In this document: positions 1 through 8,129 of the stretch, in pieces
Numbering within the stretch: position 1 is the first letter of the stretch
Layout of the letters: each line of letters begins with the position of its first letter
From: TMED23 sp964566055
Lineage (GTDB): Bacteria; Pseudomonadota; Alphaproteobacteria; Rhodospirillales; UBA2165
Reading direction: 5' to 3'
NCBI GenBank assembly: GCA_964566055.1
Contig: CAZMHI010000014.1
Coordinates: forward strand, 12,604-76,603
Length of the DNA stretch: 64,000 bases
Translations under genes and position numbers: made by a program
Notes under the pieces: model-generated
Databases searched by the model: none
The model's input: only the letters and a program-made list of their open reading frames with translations
What the model was told of the DNA's origin: nothing

Positions 1-150
1 ATCAAAATCCTTGAGGCGTGCCGTGACTTCACTCTCGTCGTCCAGGTGATCGCTAAAGAATACAAACTCGACTTGATCTTTAAGTTGGCCCCAATCCGCC
101 AAATCAGGCGCGGCGCTCTGATAATCGTCTAAGATAGCAGCCCGATACAT
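1..150 (-). CDS. D-2-hydroxyacid dehydrogenase, N-terminal fragment (cut by window edge)
   Basis: An open minus-strand frame starts with ATG at 150 and runs off the left edge of the window. The 50 visible residues begin MYRAAILDDYQ and continue with a DLADW segment and an FFSDHLDDE stretch. This matches the usual N-terminus of the SerA-like D-2-hydroxyacid dehydrogenase family, NAD(P)-dependent enzymes that reduce 2-oxo acids or oxidise 2-hydroxy acids. The nucleotide-binding and catalytic parts lie outside the window, so the substrate cannot be judged. The next gene upstream on the same strand is the DUF427 protein, whose stop lies about 35 bases before this start, so co-transcription is possible. 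Confidence 0.7.
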   Translation of the reverse strand, partial: MYRAAILDDYQSAAPDLADWGQLKDQVEFVFFSDHLDDESEVTARLKDFD

Positions 151-185
151 ATCATCCCTCATTTAATTAAAGGCAGATATAATAA

Positions 186-1016
186 TCAGACTATGTGTTC
201 CGGGCCATCCAAAGTTTCAGCTAAAAATTTGGACCATTTGGTTTTGGTTTTTGGCTGTTCTTTACCATCAATCAATATGGCATCGACATTTTCATTAAAA
301 AAGCACAGTAAATTTTTGAGCTTTGGCGCTTCGTCAAGCGGCTCCGGATAGCTCCAGACGATATCGTCAAAAACTTGTCCGCCAGCTTCAACCGACCAAT
401 AGCAAGCTATACCTTTATAGGGGCATCGCGTCTTTGTATCCGAGCGTTTCAGCGCCGCCATTCGAATATCGTCCATCGGCAAATAGTAACGGGTCGGCAT
501 ACCCGTTTCGAAAACAAAAGTCGCCTCTGAGCTTTCGGCAATAGTCTGACCACCGAGCACAACCTCTACTTTACGGCTGCTTTTAATGGTATCAACACGT
601 TTGTAGGGATCGCGGGGATGGACAAATATTTCTTCATCCTCCTCAAACCAGCGATCCATTTTATTCCAATAGAAGGCGAGAAAATCCTTAATACCTGTGG
701 CTTCATCAAAAGGCGTTTCGTAACTCCATGCTGCATCCTCAACCGATTTACCTCCACTTGAGATCGACCAGTAAGAAGCCTCACCTTTGAATGGACAGTA
801 GGTGCTTTGCTCAGTCCGCGATAAACGATCCATACGCACGTCACTGCGCGGGAAGTAATAAACCGGCACATGATCGCTTTCACGCAAAAGCACGGGTTTA
901 GCGCTGTCAGCGATTGTCTCGCCGCCAAACTCAACCCGGACCCGGCGGGGTGAGCTTTCAATATGAACCATATAGCCAGGATGCTTTTCAAAGCCTGGGG
1001 ATTTTTGAGGAGCCAT
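186..1016 (-). CDS. Tandem DUF427 domain protein
   Basis: The 276-residue protein carries two copies of the DUF427 fold (Pfam PF04248). Copy 1 spans about residues 20-115 and copy 2 about 145-245. Each has a VE(F/V)GG(E/Q)TIA(D/E)S strand, a YY(F/L)P segment and a CP(F/Y)KG(E/I)A.YWS motif, with cysteines at 74 and 198. The domain is common in proteobacteria and actinobacteria as a single- or double-domain cytoplasmic protein. No function is firmly established, and no signal peptide or membrane segment is visible. It starts at an ATG just after AGGAGCC-like sequence and probably heads a short operon with the downstream dehydrogenase. Confidence 0.85.
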   Translation of the reverse strand: MAPQKSPGFEKHPGYMVHIESSPRRVRVEFGGETIADSAKPVLLRESDHVPVYYFPRSDVRMDRLSRTEQSTYCPFKGEASYWSISSGGKSVEDAAWSYETPFDEATGIKDFLAFYWNKMDRWFEEDEEIFVHPRDPYKRVDTIKSSRKVEVVLGGQTIAESSEATFVFETGMPTRYYLPMDDIRMAALKRSDTKTRCPYKGIACYWSVEAGGQVFDDIVWSYPEPLDEAPKLKNLLCFFNENVDAILIDGKEQPKTKTKWSKFLAETLDGPEHIV

Positions 1017-1061
1017 CGTTGAGTTTCTTTCTTGTTAGCCACGGTTGGCTTTATTAAAGAC

Positions 1062-1084
1062 GGCTTGGTTGACGCCGCCAAGCC
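1062..1084 (-). terminator. Possible hairpin terminator after the receiver gene
   Basis: GGCTTGG (1062-1068) pairs perfectly with CCAAGCC (1078-1084) around a 9-base loop. It lies between the receiver-domain gene and the DUF427 gene, both on the minus strand. Read on the minus strand the stem is followed by GTCTTTAAT, a weak T tract, so termination would be inefficient. Confidence 0.35.
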
Positions 1085-1128
1085 TCCGGAAACACAACTT
1101 AGTTCAAAATTTCGTGTTTGAAACTAGC

Positions 1129-1893
1129 TTAGGTAATACCAAATTTTTCCAAGGCATCAGCGATATCTTCACCAAAGCTATCCCCTTTTTTAAGGACACA
1201 GGCATTGGCCGGTAGTTTTTTCAAAGATGCGTGGTTTTTATTAAAGCTGGTCAACAACGCAAAAGGAATAGCTGAAGTCAAATCCATGGCGGCTAGGGCA
1301 CAGCCAAGTTCAACACCACTGAGATCGTCCAGCATCGCCGAGGCAATCACCAGATCCGGCTTCATGCGAACCGTCAATTCAAACGCCTCCATGGAGCGTT
1401 GGCAGGTCGTCACCCGATAACCGCAACTCGCCAACTCGCGGGTAAAAATCCGAGCCGAAGACCGCTGTGGATCAACCAGTAGTATTTCGATATCTAAATG
1501 TTGCAGATCATCCAGATCAACCGGCCGCCGCACCGGCAAAGAACGGACGAATTCAGCCTGATCGGTCGTTTTTTCAACTTCGCCGTCGAGTAAGCCGCGC
1601 AAAATATCGACAATTGCTTCTATGTCATCAATTTGCCGTTCATTAAACTCGCCACCATCCTCAATGTAATCAATCAACCGCCGAACCCCTAGATCGATCA
1701 AAGGCTGATTGGCCCAATGGCTTAGCTTTTGAAGTTTCACACTTTCAACAAGAAGCGCAGAAGCCGCCTCTTCAGTTGATGAAGCGCTTGAGCGCATGCT
1801 GCTCAAGGCAATTTCGAGAGAGGAAACTGTGTCAGTTGCTTCTTCGAGATACTCGGAGTCTATTTGATCGTTATAATTTTCGCTGCCAACCAT
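1129..1893 (-). CDS. Receiver-like protein lacking the phospho-acceptor Asp
   Basis: A 254-residue protein. The N-terminal 120 residues are predicted to be mostly helical and acidic, with no recognised domain (possibly Hpt-like, but no clear His motif). The C-terminal part, about 134-250, reads as a CheY-like receiver: ILLVD at 137-141, a DLVIAS strand at 180-185, an LLTS strand at 213-216 and an LKKG strand near 234. The position normally holding the phosphorylated Asp is Ser185, and the N-terminal acidic pair is reduced to a single Asp141. The conserved Thr (215) and Lys (235) positions are kept. This suggests a pseudo-receiver that signals without aspartyl phosphorylation. No histidine kinase is adjacent. 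Confidence 0.7.
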   Translation of the reverse strand: MVGSENYNDQIDSEYLEEATDTVSSLEIALSSMRSSASSTEEAASALLVESVKLQKLSHWANQPLIDLGVRRLIDYIEDGGEFNERQIDDIEAIVDILRGLLDGEVEKTTDQAEFVRSLPVRRPVDLDDLQHLDIEILLVDPQRSSARIFTRELASCGYRVTTCQRSMEAFELTVRMKPDLVIASAMLDDLSGVELGCALAAMDLTSAIPFALLTSFNKNHASLKKLPANACVLKKGDSFGEDIADALEKFGIT

Positions 1894-1974
1894 CGTCTAA
1901 CAACTCCTCAACAAAATTTATTCTTATTATAAGGTGGGAATTGCCCGGGAAAATGACGAGTCTTTTTTGATCGA

Positions 1975-2655
1975 CTAACTATTACGGTAATATAGCTTTG
2001 CTAATTTTTCAGGGGGAACACCGAAATGGTAGAGCGCATGAATCTTTAGCCAACCCCAGATTATCGCCGATGCCCTCTGACCCTGGAACTTTCGCGACGA
2101 TGTAATAAGCGCTGGTTCTTCGATACAGCAGGTCGCTCCAGCTTTCTCCATACGGCGGGTGAAATCATAATCTTCCATCAAGGCAACCGGTTTAAATCCG
2201 CCAATCTGGATATAAACGCCGCGCCGAATAAAAATGCCGGAATCACCGTAATAAATTCCGCGCTTTCTAATCCAGGCATAAAATTTTATCAGCCAGCGGC
2301 TGAACCCGGTATCACCATCAAACAACAGTCTGAAATTACCTCCAACACAATCAGGTTGATCGGCCATTTGATTTTCGATTGCCATCAGGCCACCGGAAGG
2401 AAAACGGCTGTCAGCGTGAAGAAACAGCAATATCTTGCCACAGGCGTGTTCCGCACCGGCTTTGAGCTGTTGGCCCCGGCCTTGGTCAGAACGGATGATT
2501 TTGGCGCCAAAGTTCTCAGCAACCGTCAGGGTATTATCATCACTGCCACCATCGGCGATAATGATTTCATGATCGTCTTTTTGTGGGGATAAATCCTCTA
2601 ATAAGAGCTTCAAATTATCGGCTTCATTGAAAGTCGGAATAATAACGGTAATCAT
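1975..2655 (-). CDS. Family 2 glycosyltransferase (TIGR04283-like)
   Basis: A 226-residue GT2 enzyme with an N-terminal VIIPTFNEADNL nucleotide-sugar site, an IIADGGSDDNT loop, and an FLHADSRF motif typical of the TIGR04283 group (often annotated as arsenosugar-biosynthesis or rSAM/selenodomain-associated glycosyltransferase). A later segment, GGFKPVALMEDYDF, fits the acceptor-site loop of that group. No transmembrane segment is obvious. Its ATG overlaps the stop of the upstream diiron protein gene in an ATGA arrangement, so the two are translationally coupled. The usual partners of TIGR04283 (a radical SAM protein and TIGR04282) are not nearby, so the substrate is uncertain. Confidence 0.8.
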   Translation of the reverse strand: MITVIIPTFNEADNLKLLLEDLSPQKDDHEIIIADGGSDDNTLTVAENFGAKIIRSDQGRGQQLKAGAEHACGKILLFLHADSRFPSGGLMAIENQMADQPDCVGGNFRLLFDGDTGFSRWLIKFYAWIRKRGIYYGDSGIFIRRGVYIQIGGFKPVALMEDYDFTRRMEKAGATCCIEEPALITSSRKFQGQRASAIIWGWLKIHALYHFGVPPEKLAKLYYRNS

Positions 2656-3407
2656 TTAAGGCTTGCCTCTACCATATTGGCTTCCTCTGCCGCCACCAGA
2701 CCAATTTTAATCAACTGCAGTTTCTGCCGCTGCCAGTTCCCGGCGAGAAAATTCGATTTCAATCGTGTCACCAAAGCAACCGGAATTGAATTGCGGTTTT
2801 CCGTAATTTTCACACATTCCAGCCACAAGCCTGCAATATGAGCGAATATCTCCATTCGTTCTTCCCGCGTTATATCCGGCAGATGATCACGAACATATTT
2901 TATGCCGAATGCATTGTGCCGTGCTTCATCGGCTATCACTTTGGCGTTGATGGCGCGAAACAATGGGCAGGGCAAACTTCGAACCAGACGATCAAGCACT
3001 ACCAAAGCACCACCTTCAAAAACGATGTGAAAGGATATCATTACCCCCAATGGAGACCCTAACTTAGAGCCCTGCCAGGCGAGGCTGCCTTCTAACGGTT
3101 TTTCAATGGCATGTTCAATCGGGGCAATTTCTCCCATGCGTTCGATATAGCGTGCAAATACCGCTTCGTGTTTTTGCTCATCAGCCAATTGATGGCTAAT
3201 GAATCGCTGGGCCAGAGGATCACTAATTTCATCGAGCAAACGACGACAGGCGCGTTGGGTTAAGCGTTCGCCGTGATAGATTTGACTGATTATTCTGATG
3301 TACGTAGAGCGGCGGATCCACAGCGGGTAGCGAATTGGCAAATTCCAATCGATATCATGCTCAATCGACCATTGATCGGCGGCCTCTTTGGCCAGCAAGG
3401 AATCCAA
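2652..3407 (-). CDS. AurF-like / ferritin-like diiron protein
   Basis: A 251-residue, mostly helical protein with a duplicated diiron signature: Glu47 then DEQKH (76-80), and Glu131 then DEARH (160-164), each with a 30-residue spacing between the Glu and the DExxH. This matches the E-X(28-37)-DExxH repeat of AurF-type N-oxygenases and related ferritin-like diiron proteins, so an O2-activating oxygenase is the likeliest role; the substrate is unknown. The frame opens after an in-frame stop, with TTG at 3407 as the only reasonable start, preceded by GAGGGG about 8 bases upstream. Its stop overlaps the start of the glycosyltransferase gene by four bases, implying a joint pathway. Confidence 0.7.
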   Translation of the reverse strand: MDSLLAKEAADQWSIEHDIDWNLPIRYPLWIRRSTYIRIISQIYHGERLTQRACRRLLDEISDPLAQRFISHQLADEQKHEAVFARYIERMGEIAPIEHAIEKPLEGSLAWQGSKLGSPLGVMISFHIVFEGGALVVLDRLVRSLPCPLFRAINAKVIADEARHNAFGIKYVRDHLPDITREERMEIFAHIAGLWLECVKITENRNSIPVALVTRLKSNFLAGNWQRQKLQLIKIGLVAAEEANMVEASLK

Positions 3408-3604
3408 TTCCCACCCCTCTTAAAATTCAACTCTAGGGCAGCCCTACGCTATTTTGAGATTCTGTACAATTGTGTGTAGGCACAAATTACATCAATAAAG
3501 CGTGACCAATAAAATTCTAATCAGATTAATATAATTATTCATTTGATCTCTAGTCATGCGATAATAGCTGTTAGCGATTGCCAATAAAGAAATGGATCGA
3601 ACCG

Positions 3605-4552
3605 ATGAATGAATTCTCAGATCAAGAATTGCGACGAATGTCAAAAGTCTTTATGGACTCTGCCGATCCCATCATCATCGAAGATCTCGATGGCGTCGTC
3701 GTGCAAATGAATACTGAGGCGGAAATTTCCTATGGCTGGACGAGGGAAGAACTCATCGGTAAGTCGATTCTAGAAATTATTCCACCTGATCGCCATGGTC
3801 AGGCACAGGACATCCTCTTGCAATGCAAATCAGGTGAAAGCGTTCGCAATATTGAAGGACTGAGATGTGATAAAAAAGGCAATATTACTCCCGTCCTTGT
3901 AACGCTTTCATTGTTGCGCAATGAAAGCGGAGAACCAGAGGGTGTCGCGACGCTCGCCAAAGACATAAGTGATCAAAAATCCACCGAGCAAACTCTACGG
4001 CAAATGTCTAAAGTATTTATGGATGGCGCGGACCCTATTCTTATCGAAGACCTCAAAGGAGATGTAATTGACCTAAATGGTGAAGCAGAGCATGCCTATG
4101 GTTGGTCACGCCACGAACTCATTGGTAAACCAATTAAAACCATCGTTCCCGACGACAAACATGATCAAGCAGACGAATTGCTAAAACTCTGTACATCAGG
4201 TGAAGAAGTACGAAACATCGAAGGTGAGAGAATTCACAAAGATGGCACAGTTATTCCAGTTCTGCTTACCTTGTCGTTGCTGCGGGATGACGAAGGTCAA
4301 GCCACAGGCATAGCAACATTTGCCAAAGATATCAGCGCCCAAAAGCAGGCACAAAAAGAGTTGATTGAGTATCAAAATGAACTTGAAAGCCAAGTCGATG
4401 AACGCACCCGAGAACTTGAGAAGAAGGTAAAACAGGCAGAATTTTTCAATAAAATGTCAATCGACAGGGAACTTAAAATGATTGAGCTTAAAAAAGAAAT
4501 AAATGACTTGCTGGTAAAAACAGGTGCGGATACGAAATACACCGTGGTTTGA
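3605..4552 (+). CDS. Double PAS-domain protein with C-terminal coiled coil
   Basis: The protein has two near-identical PAS domains in tandem, each starting RQMSKVFMD-like, containing ADPI(I/L)IEDL, YGW(T/S)R.ELIGK and LLR...G.ATLAKDIS. They are followed by a coiled coil (about the last 60 residues) ending in a RELKMIELKKEI linker. That linker is normally found before histidine-kinase or GGDEF modules, but the frame stops there, so no output domain is present. It may be a sensor scaffold or a decayed kinase. The ATG at 3605 is preferred; an upstream in-frame TTG at 3578 would add nine residues. Neither has a strong ribosome binding site. The two PAS copies look like a recent duplication. Confidence 0.75.
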   Translation: MNEFSDQELRRMSKVFMDSADPIIIEDLDGVVVQMNTEAEISYGWTREELIGKSILEIIPPDRHGQAQDILLQCKSGESVRNIEGLRCDKKGNITPVLVTLSLLRNESGEPEGVATLAKDISDQKSTEQTLRQMSKVFMDGADPILIEDLKGDVIDLNGEAEHAYGWSRHELIGKPIKTIVPDDKHDQADELLKLCTSGEEVRNIEGERIHKDGTVIPVLLTLSLLRDDEGQATGIATFAKDISAQKQAQKELIEYQNELESQVDERTRELEKKVKQAEFFNKMSIDRELKMIELKKEINDLLVKTGADTKYTVV

Positions 4553-4569
4553 TAAAAAGTACCTGAAAA

Positions 4570-4779
4570 CTAATTCTTCAATTCCTCATCGGGAAAATCA
4601 TCTTCGTCAAAATCGTCTGTTTCGACGACCGGTACCCGGTAGTCCTCATTGAGCCAATTTGACAGATCAAGCTGTGAGCAGCGGGCCGAACAGAATGGCC
4701 GGAATTTTGGTAAAGTCGGCTGACCGCAATTGGGACATTTGCGTTTGCCGTTATTCTTAGGAGGCTTACGGGTCGCCAT
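4570..4779 (-). CDS. yacG: DNA gyrase inhibitor YacG
   Basis: A 69-residue zinc-ribbon protein with CPNC near residue 15 and FCSARC about 15 residues later, giving the four zinc-ligand cysteines, followed by the family's DLSNWL motif and an acidic tail rich in Asp and Glu. In E. coli YacG binds GyrB and inhibits gyrase. It follows rng by 14 bases, and the rng-yacG pairing behind maf and infA is typical of alphaproteobacteria. Confidence 0.93.
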   Translation of the reverse strand: MATRKPPKNNGKRKCPNCGQPTLPKFRPFCSARCSQLDLSNWLNEDYRVPVVETDDFDEDDFPDEELKN

Positions 4780-4793
4780 GTCGCATCTCTTAT

Positions 4794-6224
4794 TCAGTTT
4801 ATCCGTAGGTCAAATTGCGTTGCCGAAAAGCCGGCTGATTTCTCTAATACGACAACCGGGCCGGTACGTTCAAGCAGGCTCTTCCAAGTTACTGACATGG
4901 TGCCGGTCAGCAAAGCGTGTAACTCGCCACTACATACCACCGTCAGAGACTTGCCGGGATTACGGTCAAGCTCTCTCAATATCGATCGGATTAAACCTAA
5001 GACCGTGCTTTCAGTTGAGGCCTCTGGGTCAGACTTGGTGAGAAATCGTTGGGCCAGGCTTTCACCCAGTCGCCTGCGGGTTAGTTCCAAATTGCCCAAG
5101 CGGCTAAAGCCAAATACATTGCATTTTGCGGCGTCTCCCGCCAAGGCTTCAGACATCACATTTTGAATCTGCTCTCTGCTTTCCCGGCGTTTTAGAGGCA
5201 GCATATCAACTACGATCTGACCGGAAAGATTTCTTAAAATAATTTGCCGGGAAATTTCCCGGACGGCCTCAGTATTGACGGCGAGCGCAAATGCTTCAGG
5301 ATCACGGTCCCGGTTATGGGCACCACTATCAACGTCAATCGCCACCAGCGCCCCGGTCTCCTCTATGATTAGGTGGCCACCGGATGGCAGGCTGACACGA
5401 GATTGCAACAGATCATCAAATTGCTGATCTAATTCGTGGGTTTCGAAAAGTGCAGCCGTGTCTTCTGCCGTTTCAATCAGTTCTGACAATTCCGGCAAAA
5501 CCTCAGCGCAATAATCTGCCAGCCGGCTCATTGTGGCTCTATCATCGACGACAATCCGTTGCCAAGCTGTGTCGCCGCGATCCATCAGATATTTTGTAAT
5601 TGCGTCAGGTGCCTGGTAAACACAAGCTGGCGGTTTCATGGTCTGCTGCGTCGCTTCAATATCCAGCCAAACATCGGACAAAGCTTCCGCCTCACCTTTT
5701 AAAATGTCATCCGAAACGCCTTCGGCACGTGTTCGTATGATTGCACCCACATCCGATTGCGCATAATCACCAAGTGCGTGCTCCAATCTCTGGCGCTCCC
5801 CCTTATTGGTAATGTTTTTTGAAATTGATATCCCAGGTCGTCCGGGCGTCAGCACGATAGTGCGGCCCGAGAGGTTAAGCCGGGTCGATAGTTTAGCACC
5901 CTTCCCTTCGGATGCCTCCCTGGTGACTTGAACCAGGACTTTGTCACCTTCGGTAAACAGCTTTGAGATCGGTTTTGGTTTTTCAGTGTTGCGGTCAAAA
6001 AGGTGAGCGTCAGCGGCAGCCAGAAATCCGGATGCCGCTTGGCCAATATCGACAAAGGCAGCGTTCAGACCGGCGTGGATTTTTTCGATCCGGCCCAGAT
6101 AGATGTTGCCGAGAATAGTGGCCTCATGATCGCAGGCGATGACCAGATCAATAAGCTTGCCGTTATCAGTTACAGCCAACCTTGTCTCGCCGGGTATGTG
6201 ATTGATGAAAACTTCCAAGTTCAT
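4794..6224 (-). CDS. rng: Ribonuclease E/G family protein (RNase G type)
   Basis: About 476 residues, the length of an RNase G without the long RNase E scaffold. It has an N-terminal S1 RNA-binding domain (YLGRIEKIHAGLNAAFVDIG, split by the family-typical insertion) and the catalytic DNase I-like segment with the AIDVDSG motif and the later IVVDMLPLKRR motif, which hold the magnesium-binding Asp residues. It would act in rRNA maturation and mRNA turnover. The maf stop is only a few bases upstream, so the genes are coupled. The ATG at 6224 is preferred; a TTG at 6230 gives two more residues. The central region is shorter than in E. coli RNase G. Confidence 0.93.
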   Translation of the reverse strand: MNLEVFINHIPGETRLAVTDNGKLIDLVIACDHEATILGNIYLGRIEKIHAGLNAAFVDIGQAASGFLAAADAHLFDRNTEKPKPISKLFTEGDKVLVQVTREASEGKGAKLSTRLNLSGRTIVLTPGRPGISISKNITNKGERQRLEHALGDYAQSDVGAIIRTRAEGVSDDILKGEAEALSDVWLDIEATQQTMKPPACVYQAPDAITKYLMDRGDTAWQRIVVDDRATMSRLADYCAEVLPELSELIETAEDTAALFETHELDQQFDDLLQSRVSLPSGGHLIIEETGALVAIDVDSGAHNRDRDPEAFALAVNTEAVREISRQIILRNLSGQIVVDMLPLKRRESREQIQNVMSEALAGDAAKCNVFGFSRLGNLELTRRRLGESLAQRFLTKSDPEASTESTVLGLIRSILRELDRNPGKSLTVVCSGELHALLTGTMSVTWKSLLERTGPVVVLEKSAGFSATQFDLRIN

Positions 6225-6232
6225 CGGCAAGG

Positions 6233-6823
6233 CTACTCAAAGTTAAATTCGAGACCGCTAAGCATTTGACTGGTCTCAAACAAGGGCAGGCCGACGACAT
6301 TACTATAAGAGCCATTGAGCGAACGCACGAAACGCGCCGCCAGACCTTGAATGGCATAGGCGCCGGCTTTGTCCTGCCATTCCTCCGAGGCCAAATAGAA
6401 ATCGAGTTCTACAGCGGATAATCTTTTAAAAGTCACCGCAGTTTCGACCACCCTGGTACTTGAAATCCCTCCTGGCGCCGTAATAAAGACGCCGCCGATA
6501 ACCCGATGGCGGCGGCCGGATAGTAATTTCAAGAATGCCCGCGCCTCATCTGGGGTTTCAGCTTTCGGCAGAATGCGGCGGCCACAGGCAACTAAGGTAT
6601 CTGCTGCCAAAACAAAGGCGTCCAGGTGATCCTTGGCGATTGCCGCGGCTTTTGCCGCCGCCAGCCGGGCTACCAGCACGCGGGGCTGCTCATTTTTATG
6701 CGGGGTTTCATCTATGTCAGCCGGTAGAATTTGATTTGGCGTAATACCGATTTGGCGCAACAATTCGACCCGCCGGGGCGAGGCGGAAGCTAAAATAAAT
6801 TCCGGAGAAGATTTATCCGGCAT
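6233..6823 (-). CDS. maf: Maf-like nucleoside triphosphate pyrophosphatase
   Basis: A 196-residue protein with the Maf signature LASASPRR near the N-terminus, a DIDE motif, a VLAADTLV strand carrying the metal-binding Asp, and a YAIQGLAA segment. Maf proteins hydrolyse non-canonical or modified nucleoside triphosphates (dTTP, UTP, CTP or m7GTP depending on subgroup) and are tied to septum control. Which subgroup this belongs to needs an alignment. It lies between infA and rng, the usual alphaproteobacterial order. Confidence 0.93.
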   Translation of the reverse strand: MPDKSSPEFILASASPRRVELLRQIGITPNQILPADIDETPHKNEQPRVLVARLAAAKAAAIAKDHLDAFVLAADTLVACGRRILPKAETPDEARAFLKLLSGRRHRVIGGVFITAPGGISSTRVVETAVTFKRLSAVELDFYLASEEWQDKAGAYAIQGLAARFVRSLNGSYSNVVGLPLFETSQMLSGLEFNFE

Positions 6824-6850
6824 CGGTGAGGCCCTTTGCCAGTTTACGAA

Positions 6851-6879
6851 TAAAAACGGCGCTCAAAAGTTCAAGCGCC
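6851..6879 (-). terminator. Rho-independent terminator after infA
   Basis: GGCGCT (6858-6863) pairs with AGCGCC (6874-6879). On the minus strand the stem is followed by GTTTTTATTC, a proper T tract. It sits just after the infA stop and before maf, so infA can be expressed as a separate, abundant transcript. Confidence 0.7.
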
Positions 6880-6885
6880 TTCATC

Positions 6886-7104
6886 TTATTTAAAGCGAAA
6901 GGTAATTCGCCCCTTGGTTAAATCATAAGGGGTCATTTCGACGTTAACCCGATCACCGGCCAGGACCCGAATGCGGTGTTTCCGCATTTTGCCCGCCGTG
7001 TGGGCGAGAATTTCGTGATCATTATCCAGCACCACCCGGAACATCGCATTGGGCAGCAATTCGGTAACCGTACCCTCAAATTCCAATAGTTCTTCTTTAG
7101 CCAT
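6886..7104 (-). CDS. infA: Translation initiation factor IF-1
   Basis: A 72-residue OB-fold protein with the full IF-1 pattern: MAKEE start, EGTVTELLPNAMFRV, ILAHTAGKMRKHRIRV and a C-terminal YDLTKGRITFR. It binds the ribosomal A site during initiation. It is followed by a clear terminator and preceded by about 110 bases that can hold its own promoter. Family length and sequence are normal. Confidence 0.98.
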   Translation of the reverse strand: MAKEELLEFEGTVTELLPNAMFRVVLDNDHEILAHTAGKMRKHRIRVLAGDRVNVEMTPYDLTKGRITFRFK

Positions 7105-7214
7105 TTTTCACCTTTGTTTATGACTTGGCGCAATGAAATAGGGGTTAGAGCCCCTCAAGGTCAAGACTTTTTCGAATAAATCGCATTTTTCCGCCACTTC
7201 CCGGTTTGACTGAC

Positions 7215-7646
7215 TTAGGCTAAAGGCGGGAACCTCTGCTCAATTTTCCCATAAATCTGGTCACGAATCTGCCGGTAGCCGTCCAAGCGGGATTCGCGAC
7301 GGCCCCGAATGGCATCAGGATCGTGGGTCGGCCAATATTCAACATCACAGGACATCCAGCGTGTCAATTCGACTGCAGAATGCTGCGCTTCCGGCGACAA
7401 GGAGACAATCAGATCAAACGAGGTATCATCAAGCGTATCTAGAGTTTTAGACACATGATTTGAAAGATCGATGCCGATTTCCGCCATCACTTCAATCATG
7501 AAACCGTTTGGCTCACCGGCTCTGACGCCAGCTGAATCGACGTAAATTCGATCACCGTGGAGGCTTTTTAACATTCCTTCCGCCATCGCCGAGCGCACCG
7601 AATTCATTGTACAGGCGAATAGGACAGCGTCGGGAAGATCATTCAT
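7215..7646 (-). CDS. Low-molecular-weight protein tyrosine phosphatase / arsenate reductase-like
   Basis: About 143 residues. The P-loop CTMNSVRS (Cys12, a C-x5-R-S pattern) near the N-terminus and the later THDPDA motif supplying the general-acid Asp define the LMW-PTP/ArsC fold. The start at 7646 is chosen over a longer frame because AGGTGA, overlapping the stop of the UPF0262 gene, is correctly spaced and the protein then begins MNDLPDAVLF. A phosphatase of this type between infA and the UPF0262 gene is a conserved alphaproteobacterial arrangement. Its substrate there is not established. Confidence 0.9.
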   Translation of the reverse strand: MNDLPDAVLFACTMNSVRSAMAEGMLKSLHGDRIYVDSAGVRAGEPNGFMIEVMAEIGIDLSNHVSKTLDTLDDTSFDLIVSLSPEAQHSAVELTRWMSCDVEYWPTHDPDAIRGRRESRLDGYRQIRDQIYGKIEQRFPPLA

Positions 7647-7653
7647 CGACTGC

Positions 7654-8124
7654 TCACCTGATATGCAGCACACAAATGAGCGTAAAGAGTTGCCGGGCGG
7701 TGTCAAAATCCACCTCAACATGCTCCACCAGTCGTTCCTTCAGAATTTCGGAGCCTTCGTTATGGAGACCACGCCTGGCCATATCAATTGCTTCGATCTT
7801 TGATGGGCTGGCTGCCTTGATAGCGTCGTAATAGCTTTCACAGATCAAAAAGTAATCTTTGATGACCGAGCGGAAACTCGACAGCGGCAGATGAAAATTA
7901 AATATTTCCAAATCCGCTTCATCGCGCACATCAACCTGCAAACGATTTTCGGCCAGGCTCAAAAAGAGCGAAAACGGACCGAGCTCGCCATTTGTCGGAG
8001 AAAAGTAGTTTTCTTCAAGGAGATCAAAAATCGCCACAGCCCGGTCATGCTCAATCTCCGGGCTCCGGCGGCCAACGGTTCCTTCATCCAGCGAGACATT
8101 GACGATGCGGCGGCGTTCATCCAT
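7654..8124 (-). CDS. UPF0262 family protein
   Basis: A 156-residue cytoplasmic protein that matches the alphaproteobacterial UPF0262 family, with an RRSPEIEHDRAVAIFDL segment near residue 20, an LFLSLAENRL strand and an RRGLHNEGSE motif near residue 117. The function is unknown. It starts five bases after the hisD stop, and its own stop overlaps the ribosome binding site of the phosphatase gene, so the three genes are one translationally linked unit. Confidence 0.93.
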   Translation of the reverse strand: MDERRRIVNVSLDEGTVGRRSPEIEHDRAVAIFDLLEENYFSPTNGELGPFSLFLSLAENRLQVDVRDEADLEIFNFHLPLSSFRSVIKDYFLICESYYDAIKAASPSKIEAIDMARRGLHNEGSEILKERLVEHVEVDFDTARQLFTLICVLHIR

Positions 8125-8129
8125 GGCAC

